NCBI RefSeq assembly: GCF_010448835.1
Contig: NZ_CP048409.1
Location: 1,240,001 to 1,304,000 of the forward strand
Source: Draconibacterium halophilum
Lineage (GTDB): Bacteria > Bacteroidota > Bacteroidia > Bacteroidales > Prolixibacteraceae
DNA length: 64,000 nt
Reading direction: 5' to 3'
The position numbers and the translations under genes were made by a program. Under the pieces are notes generated by a model. The model searched no databases, was not told the DNA's origin, and saw only the letters and a program-made list of their open reading frames with translations. Positions 1 to 10,177 of this stretch are shown one piece after another (position 1 is the stretch's first letter; each line of letters opens with the position of its first letter).

Positions 1-222
1 ATTGTCATCAGGAACTTCCTCTACCGTTGTACAATAAGCAGTATGAGTTCTGTTAAAATCGTCAGGCTGTTGCAACTTGGCAACTTCAAAAGTGCAGTAC
101 TGTTCACCACCAAACTCATGAACATGTTTCAATAGTTCGGAAACTTTCACTGTTACTTTAGTGATAGACATGTTAGGCACCTGAATTCCTTTGCCGATGT
201 AATTCTTTTTAAATGTTTTCAT
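1..222 (-). CDS. Hypothetical protein, N-terminal part (runs off the window)
   Basis: Read on the minus strand from the ATG at 222, 74 codons stay open to the window edge, starting MKTFKKNYIGKGIQVPN. I recognise no domain. The visible part looks like a small soluble protein without a signal peptide. It lies upstream of, and divergent from, the type I restriction operon, so it probably belongs to the same accessory island. The C-terminus and true length are outside the window. Confidence 0.6.
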   Translation of the reverse strand, partial: MKTFKKNYIGKGIQVPNMSITKVTVKVSELLKHVHEFGGEQYCTFEVAKLQQPDDFNRTHTAYCTTVEEVPDDN

Positions 223-687
223 AATAGTAGTATTAAAGTTGAAAGGATTGAAGGTTTTGAAATAAATACGGGGTAAGCTACATTGCATTATTGTCAATCA
301 CTAAGAGCAGGAAAGGCAGGTTAGCCCAAGGAAAAAGTATCAAAGAATACAACTGATTCAGTCTGTGCAGGAAATCAGTGAAATTAAACAGATAGCACCA
401 TAAAACGATGTTATCTGTGTTGTGGAGGTACTAAAACGAGCGTATTAAGCACCCTGCGAATAATTTACGAAGCTACATTGCATTTATAGAGGGAAACACC
501 CCGGGGTACTTTCCCCTCAGCGTTGTGTTTTAAAATAGTATAGGGCGCACGCACATTCGCGTAATACATAAATTTTTCAAAAGTTAGAATTTGAATAATG
601 AAATGTATTTGTACTTTTAGTCTCCTTTAAAAGCAATCAACCATTTGCTGTAAACCAGAGGTGAAAATTTTTAATACGTTATACTAA
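223..687. other. Intergenic region between divergent genes
   Basis: This 465-bp AT-rich stretch has no convincing ORF. It holds a 15-bp direct repeat, AAGCTACATTGCATT, at 275-289 and 470-484. It must contain the promoters of the divergent gene at 1-222 and of hsdM, but I see no clear TTTG/TAnnTTTG pair. Confidence 0.5.
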
Positions 688-2880
688 ATGACACAGAACA
701 CGCACTCCGAATTAGTTGGACTGATTTGGAATATCGCAAATAAATTAAGAGGACCATACCGACCACCACAATATCGTAAAGTAATGCTTCCAATGATCGT
801 GCTGAGAAGACTCGATTGTGTGTTGGAAGAGAACCACGAGAAGGTAGCAAAGAAATACGAACAGTTAAAAGCATCAGGGAAGTATTCCGACGATGTTATA
901 GATAAAATGCTCGCGAAAACAGCTTCCGGCGAACGTAAACATCCATTATACAATACCAGTAATTACACATTTAGGAAGCTGATAGCTGACTCAGAAAACA
1001 TTGCGCGTAACCTGGTGGCCTACATCAATGGATTCTCTCCTAAGGCAAGAGAGATATTTGAGAAATTTAAGTTTGAAGACGAGATAGCCAAGCTGGACGA
1101 AGCTAATCGGTTATTCATGATCGTTAGGGAGTTTATTCACCCGGAGGATGGAAAGACCATCGATCTACATCCTGAACGTGTTACAAACCTACAGATGGGT
1201 TATGTGTTTGAAGAATTGGTAAGAAAGTTTAATGAGCAAGCGAACGAAGAAGCAGGAGATCACTTTACTCCGCGTGAAGTAATCCGTTTGATGGCAAACC
1301 TCATTTACACCGATGAAGAGGACGTGTACAAGTCCGGAATCATTCGCACGATATACGACCCAACCTGCGGAACGGGCGGTATGTTATCGGTTTCAGAGGA
1401 GCATATTAGAGAGCAGAATCCTAATGCAAACCTTATTCTGTTCGGTCAGGAATATAACGGCGAATCATATGCAATATGCTGTTCAGACCTTTTAATCAAG
1501 GATGAACCGCTTGACAATATTGTGATGGGTGATACGCTGGGAGATGGAAAGACATTCGATGGACATCCGGGAAAGCAATTCCACTATATGTTAGCCAATC
1601 CTCCATTCGGGGTAGAGTGGAAGCCTCAGAAGAATACTGTCGAAAAGGAATATAAGAACCTTGGCTTTACCGGTCGCTTTGGTCCCGGCCTACCCCGGAT
1701 TAACGATGGTGCATTATTGTTCCTACTGCACATGATCTCGAAAATGCATCCAAGCCCTGCAAATGGTGGCGATGGTTCCAAAATCGCGATTGTGTTTAAT
1801 GGTTCACCACTTTTTACCGGTGATGCTGGTTCAGGAGAGAGTAACATCCGACGCTGGATAATTGAAAACGACATGCTAGAAGCTGTAGTCGCTCTTCCTA
1901 ATCAACTCTTTTACAATACAGGCATATACACCTATATTTGGTTGGTTACAAACCGAAAAACGGAGAAACGCAAAGGAAAGGTACAGTTGATAGACGGTAC
2001 TAAGCACTACCAAAAAATGGGTAAGAGTTTAGGTGATAAACGTAACGAGCTGTCAGACGAGCATATACAGGAAATAACTCGCTTATACGGAGAGTTTGGA
2101 CACGAAGCAGTATCTAAATTCCTATGCGAGGGTAAACCGGAAGAAAAGATAGCCTCAAAGATATTTGATAATCGCGAGTTCGGATATCTTAAGATGACAG
2201 TAGAACGCCCCCTACGCTTAAACTTTCTTGTCAATGACGAACGCATCCAAAGAGTTCCTGATCAGGCAGCATTTAGAGCCTTAGTACTAACAAAGAAGCG
2301 CAGGAATAAGGAAGAGATGGAGAAAGAGATTGAAGCCGGCAAAGCCTTACAGAATTCCATTATGGAAGTGCTAGAAGGAATGAAAAGCAACCAGTTGATA
2401 ATGGATAGAGCAGTATTTGAGAAGATGCTTAGGAAAGAGATAAAACAAGCAGGTTTAAAGTTGGATGCTACTGTACAAAAAGCCATTGTATGGGCACTCT
2501 CAGAGCGTGATCCAGACGCCACAATTTGTAAAGACACTAGAGGAAATCCAGAGCCTGACCCATCATTGCGTGACACAGAATTGGTGCCATTAGCTGATAA
2601 TATCGATTTACCTCTGCCGATGGAATACGATAAGAAAGCTAAGAACACAGAACTACTAGATATTGTAGAGGATCACTGCGAAACATACTTAGCAAAGGAA
2701 GTTCTTCCACACGTCTCAGATGCATGGATAGATCATAAGAAAACCAAAGTTGGGTATGAGATACCATTAAATCGCCACTTCTATGTATTCGAGCCACCAA
2801 GACAATTAGAAAATATTGAAAAGGATATCGAGACAATTGAAAAGGAAATATTGGGTCTTTTAAAAGAAATGAGAATATAA
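688..2880 (+). CDS. hsdM: Type I restriction-modification system, methyltransferase subunit HsdM
   Basis: This 730-residue protein is an N6-adenine DNA methyltransferase and the modification subunit of a type I R-M complex. The SAM-binding motif DPTCGTGG begins at residue 224 and the catalytic NPPF motif at residue 304. The N-terminal 130 residues resemble the HsdM helical domain that contacts HsdS. The C-terminal ~220 residues (from ~510) form a charged helical extension seen in larger HsdM proteins. hsdS begins 3 nt after the stop, so the two are cotranscribed. The reading frame is intact and the motifs are complete, so the methylase should be active. Confidence 0.95.
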   Translation: MTQNTHSELVGLIWNIANKLRGPYRPPQYRKVMLPMIVLRRLDCVLEENHEKVAKKYEQLKASGKYSDDVIDKMLAKTASGERKHPLYNTSNYTFRKLIADSENIARNLVAYINGFSPKAREIFEKFKFEDEIAKLDEANRLFMIVREFIHPEDGKTIDLHPERVTNLQMGYVFEELVRKFNEQANEEAGDHFTPREVIRLMANLIYTDEEDVYKSGIIRTIYDPTCGTGGMLSVSEEHIREQNPNANLILFGQEYNGESYAICCSDLLIKDEPLDNIVMGDTLGDGKTFDGHPGKQFHYMLANPPFGVEWKPQKNTVEKEYKNLGFTGRFGPGLPRINDGALLFLLHMISKMHPSPANGGDGSKIAIVFNGSPLFTGDAGSGESNIRRWIIENDMLEAVVALPNQLFYNTGIYTYIWLVTNRKTEKRKGKVQLIDGTKHYQKMGKSLGDKRNELSDEHIQEITRLYGEFGHEAVSKFLCEGKPEEKIASKIFDNREFGYLKMTVERPLRLNFLVNDERIQRVPDQAAFRALVLTKKRRNKEEMEKEIEAGKALQNSIMEVLEGMKSNQLIMDRAVFEKMLRKEIKQAGLKLDATVQKAIVWALSERDPDATICKDTRGNPEPDPSLRDTELVPLADNIDLPLPMEYDKKAKNTELLDIVEDHCETYLAKEVLPHVSDAWIDHKKTKVGYEIPLNRHFYVFEPPRQLENIEKDIETIEKEILGLLKEMRI

Positions 2881-2882
2881 AG

Positions 2883-4199
2883 ATGGGTTATAAATATAAA
2901 AAGTTCCAGGGTAGGTGGCTCCATAAAATTCCGGAGGAATGGGAATACGTCCCTACATTGAGGTATTTGGATTCATTGGTTGACTACAGAGGAAAAACAC
3001 CGAAAAAGGTGGAGTCCGGCATCTTTTTGGTAACCGCAAAAAATATCAAAAATGGTATAATTAATTACGAACTATCAAAGGAATATATTGAGGAAGATAG
3101 TTATGAAGAAGTTATGAGGCGGGGAAAGCCAGAGATCAATGATATATTATTTACGACAGAGGCACCACTTGGAGAAATTGCTCTAGTAGACAAAGTGGAC
3201 GTAGCTTTTGCACAAAGAATAATTAAATTCAGACCAAGAAAAGAATTTATAAACGCAATATACTTTAAGTATTATTTACAAAGTAAATTTTTTCAACAAA
3301 GCCTTTTATCGTTAGCAACAGGATCAACAGCGCTTGGAATTAAGTCAAGTAAATTGTGTCTTTTACGAACGTTAAAACCAAACATTTCAGAGCAAGAGCA
3401 AATCGCTAACTTCCTGGAGTACAAAACCACGCAGATAGACAATCTTATTGAGCATAAAGAAAATCTTCTAAAACTACTTGCAGAGAAGCGAACAGCGGTC
3501 ATTACTCAAGCCGTAACCAAAGGAATAGAACCAAATGTGGAGATGACGGAAACAGGTATAGATTGGTTGGGAGAGATACCAAAGAATTGGAAAACTGTTA
3601 CATTAAAATGGATTAGTTCAAGATATTCTGGTGGTACGCCTGATAAAACGAAGCCTGAGTTTTGGTACGATGGAAATATTCCTTGGTTTAATTCAGGCAT
3701 TGTAAACAATTTATTCATCTCAGAACCATCGAATTATATCACAGAAGAGGGATACATAAAAAGCAGTGCAAAATATTTTGAACCAGGCGCACTTCTAATG
3801 GCGCTCGCAGGGCAAGGAAAAACGAAAGGTATGGTCGCACAAACAATGATAAAGGCGACTTGTAATCAATCACTCGCAGTTATTAATATTACAGATCAAG
3901 AACCTAAGTTTTATCTTTGGTGGCTAAACTCAAAATATAAACAAATCAGAGGAATGTCAAGTCAGGATGGAAGAGATGGCCTTAACCTGGAAATGATCGG
4001 CAATATCCCGTGCCCTATACCGCCACTGAATGAACAAAAAAGAATCTCAGATTATATAGAAACCGAAGTAAGAAAGATAGACTCGACGAATAGAAAAATA
4101 CAACAAAGTATAACCCAGCTAAAAGAATATCGAGAGGCATTAATCAATGCGGCAGTTACAGGACAAATCGACGTAAGAGAGGAGAACGCCTATGAGTAA
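2883..4199 (+). CDS. hsdS: Type I restriction-modification system, specificity subunit HsdS
   Basis: This 438-residue protein is the DNA-recognition subunit. It has the usual two-repeat layout: target-recognition domain 1 (about 1-165), a conserved helical repeat (about 168-215, with EQEQIANFLEYKTTQID), target-recognition domain 2 (about 220-375), and a second helical repeat (about 380-430, with NEQKRISDYIETEVRKID). The two helices set the spacing of a bipartite target. The target itself cannot be read from the sequence. Its last 8 nt overlap the hsdR start, indicating translational coupling. Confidence 0.94.
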   Translation: MGYKYKKFQGRWLHKIPEEWEYVPTLRYLDSLVDYRGKTPKKVESGIFLVTAKNIKNGIINYELSKEYIEEDSYEEVMRRGKPEINDILFTTEAPLGEIALVDKVDVAFAQRIIKFRPRKEFINAIYFKYYLQSKFFQQSLLSLATGSTALGIKSSKLCLLRTLKPNISEQEQIANFLEYKTTQIDNLIEHKENLLKLLAEKRTAVITQAVTKGIEPNVEMTETGIDWLGEIPKNWKTVTLKWISSRYSGGTPDKTKPEFWYDGNIPWFNSGIVNNLFISEPSNYITEEGYIKSSAKYFEPGALLMALAGQGKTKGMVAQTMIKATCNQSLAVINITDQEPKFYLWWLNSKYKQIRGMSSQDGRDGLNLEMIGNIPCPIPPLNEQKRISDYIETEVRKIDSTNRKIQQSITQLKEYREALINAAVTGQIDVREENAYE

Positions 4200-7100
4200 A
4201 CACACCGAGATACGTTTTGAAGAAGCAATAGAACAGGCACTGGTCCCTTCAGGAGGTTATATTAAAGGAGATCCTAAGGCATATGATATTGATAAAGCCT
4301 TATTTCCAGGTGATGTAATTGGTTTTATCCAAGATACTCAGAAAAAGAAGTGGGAAGCACTTGTAGACATAATAGGAGATCGTGCAGAAGAAACACTTGT
4401 AAACGACCTTGTGAAAGAGTTAGGTTTGAAGGGATCTCTTCATGTGTTACGTCATGGATTTAAATGTTTCGGAAAAGCCTTTCGCTTAGCCTATTTTACA
4501 CCTAACACAAAAATTAATAATCAGGCTTGGGAAGACTACGAGAAGAATATATTAACAGTAACTCGTCAGGTACATTTCAGCCCGAAGAATCCTGCCCTTT
4601 CTTTAGATGTAGTGCTATCATTAAACGGCTTGCCAGTGGTTACGTTGGAGCTTAAAAACCATATGACCGGTCAAACCATTGACAATGCTATACATCAATA
4701 CAAGTTCGATCGTCACCCTGCTGATCCGATATTTCGTTTCAAAGAACGTGCCTTGGTACACTTTGCGGTTGACCCAGATCTGGTATCGATGACTACTAAA
4801 CTTGCAGGTAAAGACACCTTCTTTCTTCCATTTAATAAGGGGCACAATTACGGAGCAGGTAATCCCCCTAACGATAACAACTACAAAACAGCCTACCTTT
4901 GGGAAGAGGTCTTGCAAAAGGATTCGCTCTTAGATATCCTCTCCCGGTTCATGCATTTACAAGTTGAAGAAAAGCAGGTAGTCACCAAGAAGGGTATCGT
5001 TCGCAAAACAAAGGAAACGATGATCTTTCCACGGTATCATCAATTAGATGCAGTTCGTTGTCTGGTAGGTGATTCGAAACATAAAGGCTCGGGACACAAT
5101 TACTTAATACAACATTCAGCCGGTTCGGGCAAATCGAACTCTATAGCATGGCTTGCACATCGACTATCAAGTCTGCATAACGAACAGGATGAGAAAATCT
5201 TCGACTCTGTAATAGTAATAACAGACCGGAGGGTGCTTGATCAGCAGTTGCAAGACACAATCTACCAGTTTGAACACAAGCAAGGAGTAGTTAAAAAGAT
5301 TGACGAGGATACAAAGCAACTAGCCAAAGCCTTATCAGGTGGAGTTCCGATAATCATATCTACCATACAAAAGTTTCCGTTCATCGCCCAGGCCATTGAA
5401 ACCTTGGAGAAGAAAGGGGAAGGAGTAAAGATAGACACAGCAGGCAAAAGATTTGCAGTAATAGTAGATGAAGCGCACAGTTCGCAATCAGGTGAGAGTG
5501 CTATGGAATTGCGCAAGGTGTTGAATAGGGACGGTATACAGTCGGCTATAGCTGAACAGATTCTGGATATGGATGATGAAGAGCTATCAGACGAAGCAAA
5601 GGAAGCTATCCTTATGGAAATGCTAAAACGGCCGCAGCAGAAAAACATAAGTTATTTTGCATTTACAGCAACCCCAAAGTTTAAGACTCTTGCGGTCTTC
5701 AACGAGCCCGGAAAGACAGGTAAGTCACCATTTCACCACTATAGTATGAAGCAAGCTATACAAGAGGGCTTTATTATGGATGTGCTGGAAAAATATACAA
5801 ACTACAAAACATACTGCGGACTTATAAAGTCAATTGAAGATGATCCCGAGGTGCCTAAAAAGAAGGCAGCCTTAGCTTTAGCTAGGTTTATGAGTTTACA
5901 CCCACATAACATAAGCCAGAAAGTCGAAGTTATTGTAGAGCATTTTAGAGCATTTACAAAGCATAAGATCGGGGGAAGGGCTAAGGCTATGGTCGTAACA
6001 CGTTCGAGGCTACACGCAGTTAAATACAAGCTTGAATTTGATCGTTACATAAAAGATAAAGGCTACACTGATGTTAAATCACTGGTTGCTTTTTCTGGCA
6101 CTGTAATAGATCCTGACTTTCCGGATAAATCATACTCCGAAACCGGAATGAATCTGGGAGTAAAAGAGACGGAGTTACCCGAAAAATTCAGCACCGATGA
6201 ATATCAGGTATTGTTAGTAGCCGAGAAATACCAGACAGGGTTTGATCAACCATTGCTACATACTATGTACGTAGATAAGCGTCTGTCGGGAATTCAAGCA
6301 GTACAAACACTCTCCCGGTTAAATAGAATCGCGTCAGGGAAGGAGGATACCTTTGTATTGGATTTCGAAAATGACCGGGAAGAGATATATGAGTCGTTTA
6401 AACCGTACTATGAGATAACAGAGAAGGGGCCAGATGGAGATCCCCATCAGCTCTACACTCTTCAGCATGGATTACAGGAGTATCGCGTATTTACCGAAGA
6501 AGAGATTACAGCACTTTGCGACGTATGGTTTAAAAACCGACAGGAACCTACACCCGGCGATCATAAGAAGATGAACAGCATCTTGGACAAGGCTATTGAG
6601 CGTTTTGGAGATTTGGAGGAACAGGAACAAGAAGAGTTTAAAAGTAAACTGGTGAGCTTTCGTAACCTTTATTCGTTCCTGTCGCAGGTAATACCTTATC
6701 AGGATTCAGACCTTGAAAAATTATATACGTATCTCCGCTTCTTAAACACAAAGCTTCCCAAACGTCAAACCGGAAAGTTTGAACTGGAAGACGAAGTAGA
6801 GCTTAAATACTACCGATTACAAAAGATAAGCGAAGGAAGTATAGATTTGGAAGCAGGCGAAGCAGAACAGCTATACGGCGCAACAGAAGTAGGTACCGGA
6901 TCAGCTAAAGAAGAAGAGGTGCAACTATCGACGCTTGTAAATAAACTAAACGATCGCTTCGGCACAGAGTTTACATTAGCAGATCAGCTATTCTTCGACC
7001 AGGTTATAGAGACTGCAATGGAAGATGAAAAGATACGCGAAGCGGCGGAAGTTAATTCCTATGAGAACTTCATGTACTATTTCGGAAAGATGCTGGAAGG

Positions 7101-7224
7101 ACTGTTTATAGAACGAATGGACGGTAACGAAGAGATCTTCACCAAGCTAATGAATGATGATAAAATGATGCAGGTAGCCGCCAAACAGGTAGGTAAGGAT
7201 GTTTATAATCGGGTGCGGAAGTAA
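4192..7224 (+). CDS. hsdR: Type I restriction-modification system, restriction/translocase subunit HsdR
   Basis: This 1010-residue protein is the ATP-dependent translocase and endonuclease subunit. The N-terminal PD-(D/E)xK nuclease region contains LDVVLSLNG followed by ELK at residues 153-155. The superfamily 2 helicase motor has Walker A AGSGKS at about 310-315, a DEAH box at 426-429, FTATP at about 490, and a later QTGFDQP / QTLSRLNR region. The C-terminal ~250 residues are a helical HsdM-docking region. Length and motifs are complete. It starts inside the hsdS 3' end, making hsdM-hsdS-hsdR one operon. Confidence 0.95.
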   Translation: MSKHTEIRFEEAIEQALVPSGGYIKGDPKAYDIDKALFPGDVIGFIQDTQKKKWEALVDIIGDRAEETLVNDLVKELGLKGSLHVLRHGFKCFGKAFRLAYFTPNTKINNQAWEDYEKNILTVTRQVHFSPKNPALSLDVVLSLNGLPVVTLELKNHMTGQTIDNAIHQYKFDRHPADPIFRFKERALVHFAVDPDLVSMTTKLAGKDTFFLPFNKGHNYGAGNPPNDNNYKTAYLWEEVLQKDSLLDILSRFMHLQVEEKQVVTKKGIVRKTKETMIFPRYHQLDAVRCLVGDSKHKGSGHNYLIQHSAGSGKSNSIAWLAHRLSSLHNEQDEKIFDSVIVITDRRVLDQQLQDTIYQFEHKQGVVKKIDEDTKQLAKALSGGVPIIISTIQKFPFIAQAIETLEKKGEGVKIDTAGKRFAVIVDEAHSSQSGESAMELRKVLNRDGIQSAIAEQILDMDDEELSDEAKEAILMEMLKRPQQKNISYFAFTATPKFKTLAVFNEPGKTGKSPFHHYSMKQAIQEGFIMDVLEKYTNYKTYCGLIKSIEDDPEVPKKKAALALARFMSLHPHNISQKVEVIVEHFRAFTKHKIGGRAKAMVVTRSRLHAVKYKLEFDRYIKDKGYTDVKSLVAFSGTVIDPDFPDKSYSETGMNLGVKETELPEKFSTDEYQVLLVAEKYQTGFDQPLLHTMYVDKRLSGIQAVQTLSRLNRIASGKEDTFVLDFENDREEIYESFKPYYEITEKGPDGDPHQLYTLQHGLQEYRVFTEEEITALCDVWFKNRQEPTPGDHKKMNSILDKAIERFGDLEEQEQEEFKSKLVSFRNLYSFLSQVIPYQDSDLEKLYTYLRFLNTKLPKRQTGKFELEDEVELKYYRLQKISEGSIDLEAGEAEQLYGATEVGTGSAKEEEVQLSTLVNKLNDRFGTEFTLADQLFFDQVIETAMEDEKIREAAEVNSYENFMYYFGKMLEGLFIERMDGNEEIFTKLMNDDKMMQVAAKQVGKDVYNRVRK

Positions 7225-7284
7225 GAATTTAGAACTCCATTATTGCACTAAGCTAAAACAAACGAACACAATAGGACAGAGGAT

Positions 7285-9251
7285 ATGCAACCGAAAATTG
7301 AAAGATCTAATAAGAAAATTATATTTGAACAGATTGTAAAAAGAACTGATCCCTTTCGAGAAGATGGGAATAGGGGATATTAAATTTTCTTAGTAGTGTT
7401 TGGGATTTGAAGAGCATGCCTTCTGAAGATCCCCGGTTTAGCGATGCCGAGGGAGATATCATACAGCATACTGTAAATAACGAGGACTGGGATGTTGAAT
7501 ATCTTTTCATAGATAGATTGAAATTGCTGGAAGATGATACAGTTTTCATAAAATTTATAGAGAGTGTCGTCAGTCCGGGATTCAGAATTGATGAAGATGA
7601 TATTGTTCATTATGTACTAGGAATTAATGATGTACTTCAGAGGGATAAGCTTCAACTAGCTGTCTCTGATTATGATAGAGAAAACCTTCCAGTTTATACA
7701 GTACGGGAATATGACGAAAGTGAACAGTATCCTATAGATTTAAAAAGGAACACGATACCAATATACGTAGATAAGAGTCCAAAAGGAAGAATTGATAGAT
7801 ATCAGAATCATAAAAAGCCGGAAGTATTTAACTCAATTGTTTTAGTATTTAATGAAGGATGGAATGACTATGGTGTACGTAGTCAATTTGCAATGTTCTT
7901 TTACGATTGGACTGGCAATCCATCATTAGTTGGATATGTGAAAATAATAATAAAAAATAATAACAATATTGATAGCATCCCAGAATCGTTCGTACAGTTA
8001 AATGACGATTACTGTTCACTAGGGATGAGTCTAGGGTATTATCAGAACCTGAGCAATTTACTAGGGAAGGAATTTTTAGGATTATTATTTGCTTTAAGAG
8101 ATGCTGCTTTCTTTACAGAAACACACGAGAAGTTTGAAAAGGATGACAATTTTAATAACTCCTTACTGCGGTTTGATGAACAAGAAAGAACTCTTCGAGA
8201 AGCGAAGCACTTAGTTGCAGGATTAAGTCTAGATAATCTCTATTCATTTCAATATAAATTCATTCCTAAATATTCGAGAGAGGCGATAAATGTTGATTTC
8301 CAATTTGGAGAAGACAGTGAAATACCGAATAGAGTCTATGCTTTAATAGGGAAGAATGGTGCAGGGAAAACTCAATTAATAACTTCACTGCCAATAAACA
8401 TCGCTGAGAGGAGAGACGATTGCTTTGACCCGACAATTCCATTGTTTAGCAGAGTGATAGCTGTTTCATACAGTATCTTTGACACTTTCCAGATCCCTAA
8501 AAAGATGGCAACATTTAATTATGTTTATTGTGGGCTAAGAAACGAGAAAGGGACCATGTTAACGGACCAGGGATTGCTCTTGCGATTTCATAATTCATGG
8601 AAAAAGATAGAAGAAATTGAAAGAATAAATAAATGGAGAAGAGTATTGTTGAATTTTATAGAGGAGGAGGTTGTATCAGAGTTTCTAATTGAAAGGGAGG
8701 ATATAACATCTCGACACAACAAGTACAAAGTATCACTGGAAGGTTTCGGAAAAGCAAGAAAAAAGTTGAGTTCAGGAGAAAGTATTATTTTATATATAAT
8801 TACCCAGATAGTTGCAAATATTCGATATGATTCACTTCTGCTATTCGATGAACCAGAAACGCATTTGCACCCTAATGCTATAACCCAGTTGATGAATACA
8901 ATTTATAGCTTGGTTAATGAGTTTCAGTCCTATTGTATTCTTGCAACACATTCTCCACTTGTTATTAGGGAATGTTTATCAAGGAATGTGTACATAATGG
9001 AACGACATGAGAACACACCTGCGATAAGAAAAATCGGACTCGAATCGTTCGGAGAGAACTTAACTGTTTTGGCTGAAGAGGTATTTGGAAATAAAGATAT
9101 TCCTAAATATTATAAATCGATAATTGATCAGTTAGTTGGTCAAAAGAAATCTTATGAAGAGATTGTTGGATTAATAGAGTCAGATGCGACCCCCTTAAGC
9201 CTGAATGCAAAAGTGTATATCAAAAGTGTAATCCGGAATACAAATGCGTAA
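7285..9251 (+). CDS. AAA/ABC-type ATPase with an AbiJ-like N-terminal domain (Septu PtuA-like), one frameshift
   Basis: The intact frame runs from TTG 7407 / ATG 7416 to 9251 (614 residues). Walker A GKNGAGKT lies at about residue 316 of that frame and Walker B LLFDEPETHLHP around residue 481, as in OLD/PtuA-type ATPases. The ATG at 7285 (preceded by AGAGG) opens 32 codons in another frame. Adding one G to the GGGG at 7373-7376 joins that frame to the main one and gives a continuous 655-residue protein. Its N-terminus then reads through ILNFLSSVWDLKSMPSEDPR, a pattern I associate from memory with AbiJ-type N-terminal domains. The gene overlaps the HNH gene by 8 nt. ATPase plus HNH nuclease in this order is the Septu (PtuAB) anti-phage arrangement; subtype is uncertain. 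Confidence 0.75.
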
Positions 9252-10110
9252 TCTAAGACCTTACCAAGGCCAAAGCTTTGATTTTCATAATGCAATATTA
9301 GAGTCAAAGAGAAATACAGATCAAGATCCCACCTATAAAGACAGAGTAAGGGAACTGGCCGAAGTGATAGAACAAAAATTTGAAGAGTATGATGAAAACT
9401 TTGAAGAAAATACACTGGACAACCTAGAGTGTCATGGGTATCAGAATATAGAAAAATCTGACCTACTCAAATTATATCGTTTTAAAAGTAGGCTGATTCA
9501 AGAACTAAAATTAGAAGTTACAACCTCTGAATTCAATAGGAGATTAAATACTTGTCAGAACTGTACAATTAGTGAAATCAATTCGATGGACCATTTTGTA
9601 AGTAAAGAAGAGTTTCCAGAGTATACGGTGCATCCTAAAAATATATTTCCATCATGTACGACGTGTAACTCTTATAAAAACAAAATATGGAGGATTGATG
9701 GCAGAATTCAGTTTCTAAATCTATACCTAGATGAATTACCTGAACAACAGTATCTGTTTGTCAATATCGGAGTGGAATTGGAGGAAAATGTAATAACAAC
9801 AGAGTTCTACATAGATAATCGAAATAATATTGACGAAGCCAAATATAATCTTATCAGGAACCACTATGAGAGATTGCATTTGTGTGAGCGATTTGAAAGG
9901 AATAATGATGTTGTAATTTCTCCTCTTGAGAACATAATAAGAACGTTCAGTCAAACATTGGAAATAGAAGAGGTTAAGGAATTAATAGAAGAAACAAGTT
10001 TGAGGAATAAGATCTATTATGGGCAAAACTACTGGAAATCAATTCTGGAAATAGCATTGGTAAATAATGAGGATTTTCTTTCCCTTGTAAGCCAAGAACA
10101 ATCAGTATGA
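9244..10110 (+). CDS. HNH endonuclease, Septu PtuB-like
   Basis: This 288-residue protein has a zinc-ribbon HNH centre: C104-x2-C107, D116-H117, N133, C138-x2-C141 N142 and K145. The flanking regions (1-100 and 150-288) are mostly charged helix and unassigned. The ATG overlaps the upstream ATPase stop (ATGCGTAA), so the two are translationally coupled and probably form one complex. By analogy with Septu, the ATPase senses infection and the HNH protein cleaves nucleic acid. It is not an IscB/Cas9-type nuclease: there is no RuvC domain and no arginine-rich bridge helix. Confidence 0.8.
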   Translation: MRNLRPYQGQSFDFHNAILESKRNTDQDPTYKDRVRELAEVIEQKFEEYDENFEENTLDNLECHGYQNIEKSDLLKLYRFKSRLIQELKLEVTTSEFNRRLNTCQNCTISEINSMDHFVSKEEFPEYTVHPKNIFPSCTTCNSYKNKIWRIDGRIQFLNLYLDELPEQQYLFVNIGVELEENVITTEFYIDNRNNIDEAKYNLIRNHYERLHLCERFERNNDVVISPLENIIRTFSQTLEIEEVKELIEETSLRNKIYYGQNYWKSILEIALVNNEDFLSLVSQEQSV

Positions 10111-10177
10111 AATTTAAAAAGTATTCCTTAATCTAGTTTTTTAATATGACTAGTCTTTCAATCGGCTGGATAAGAAG

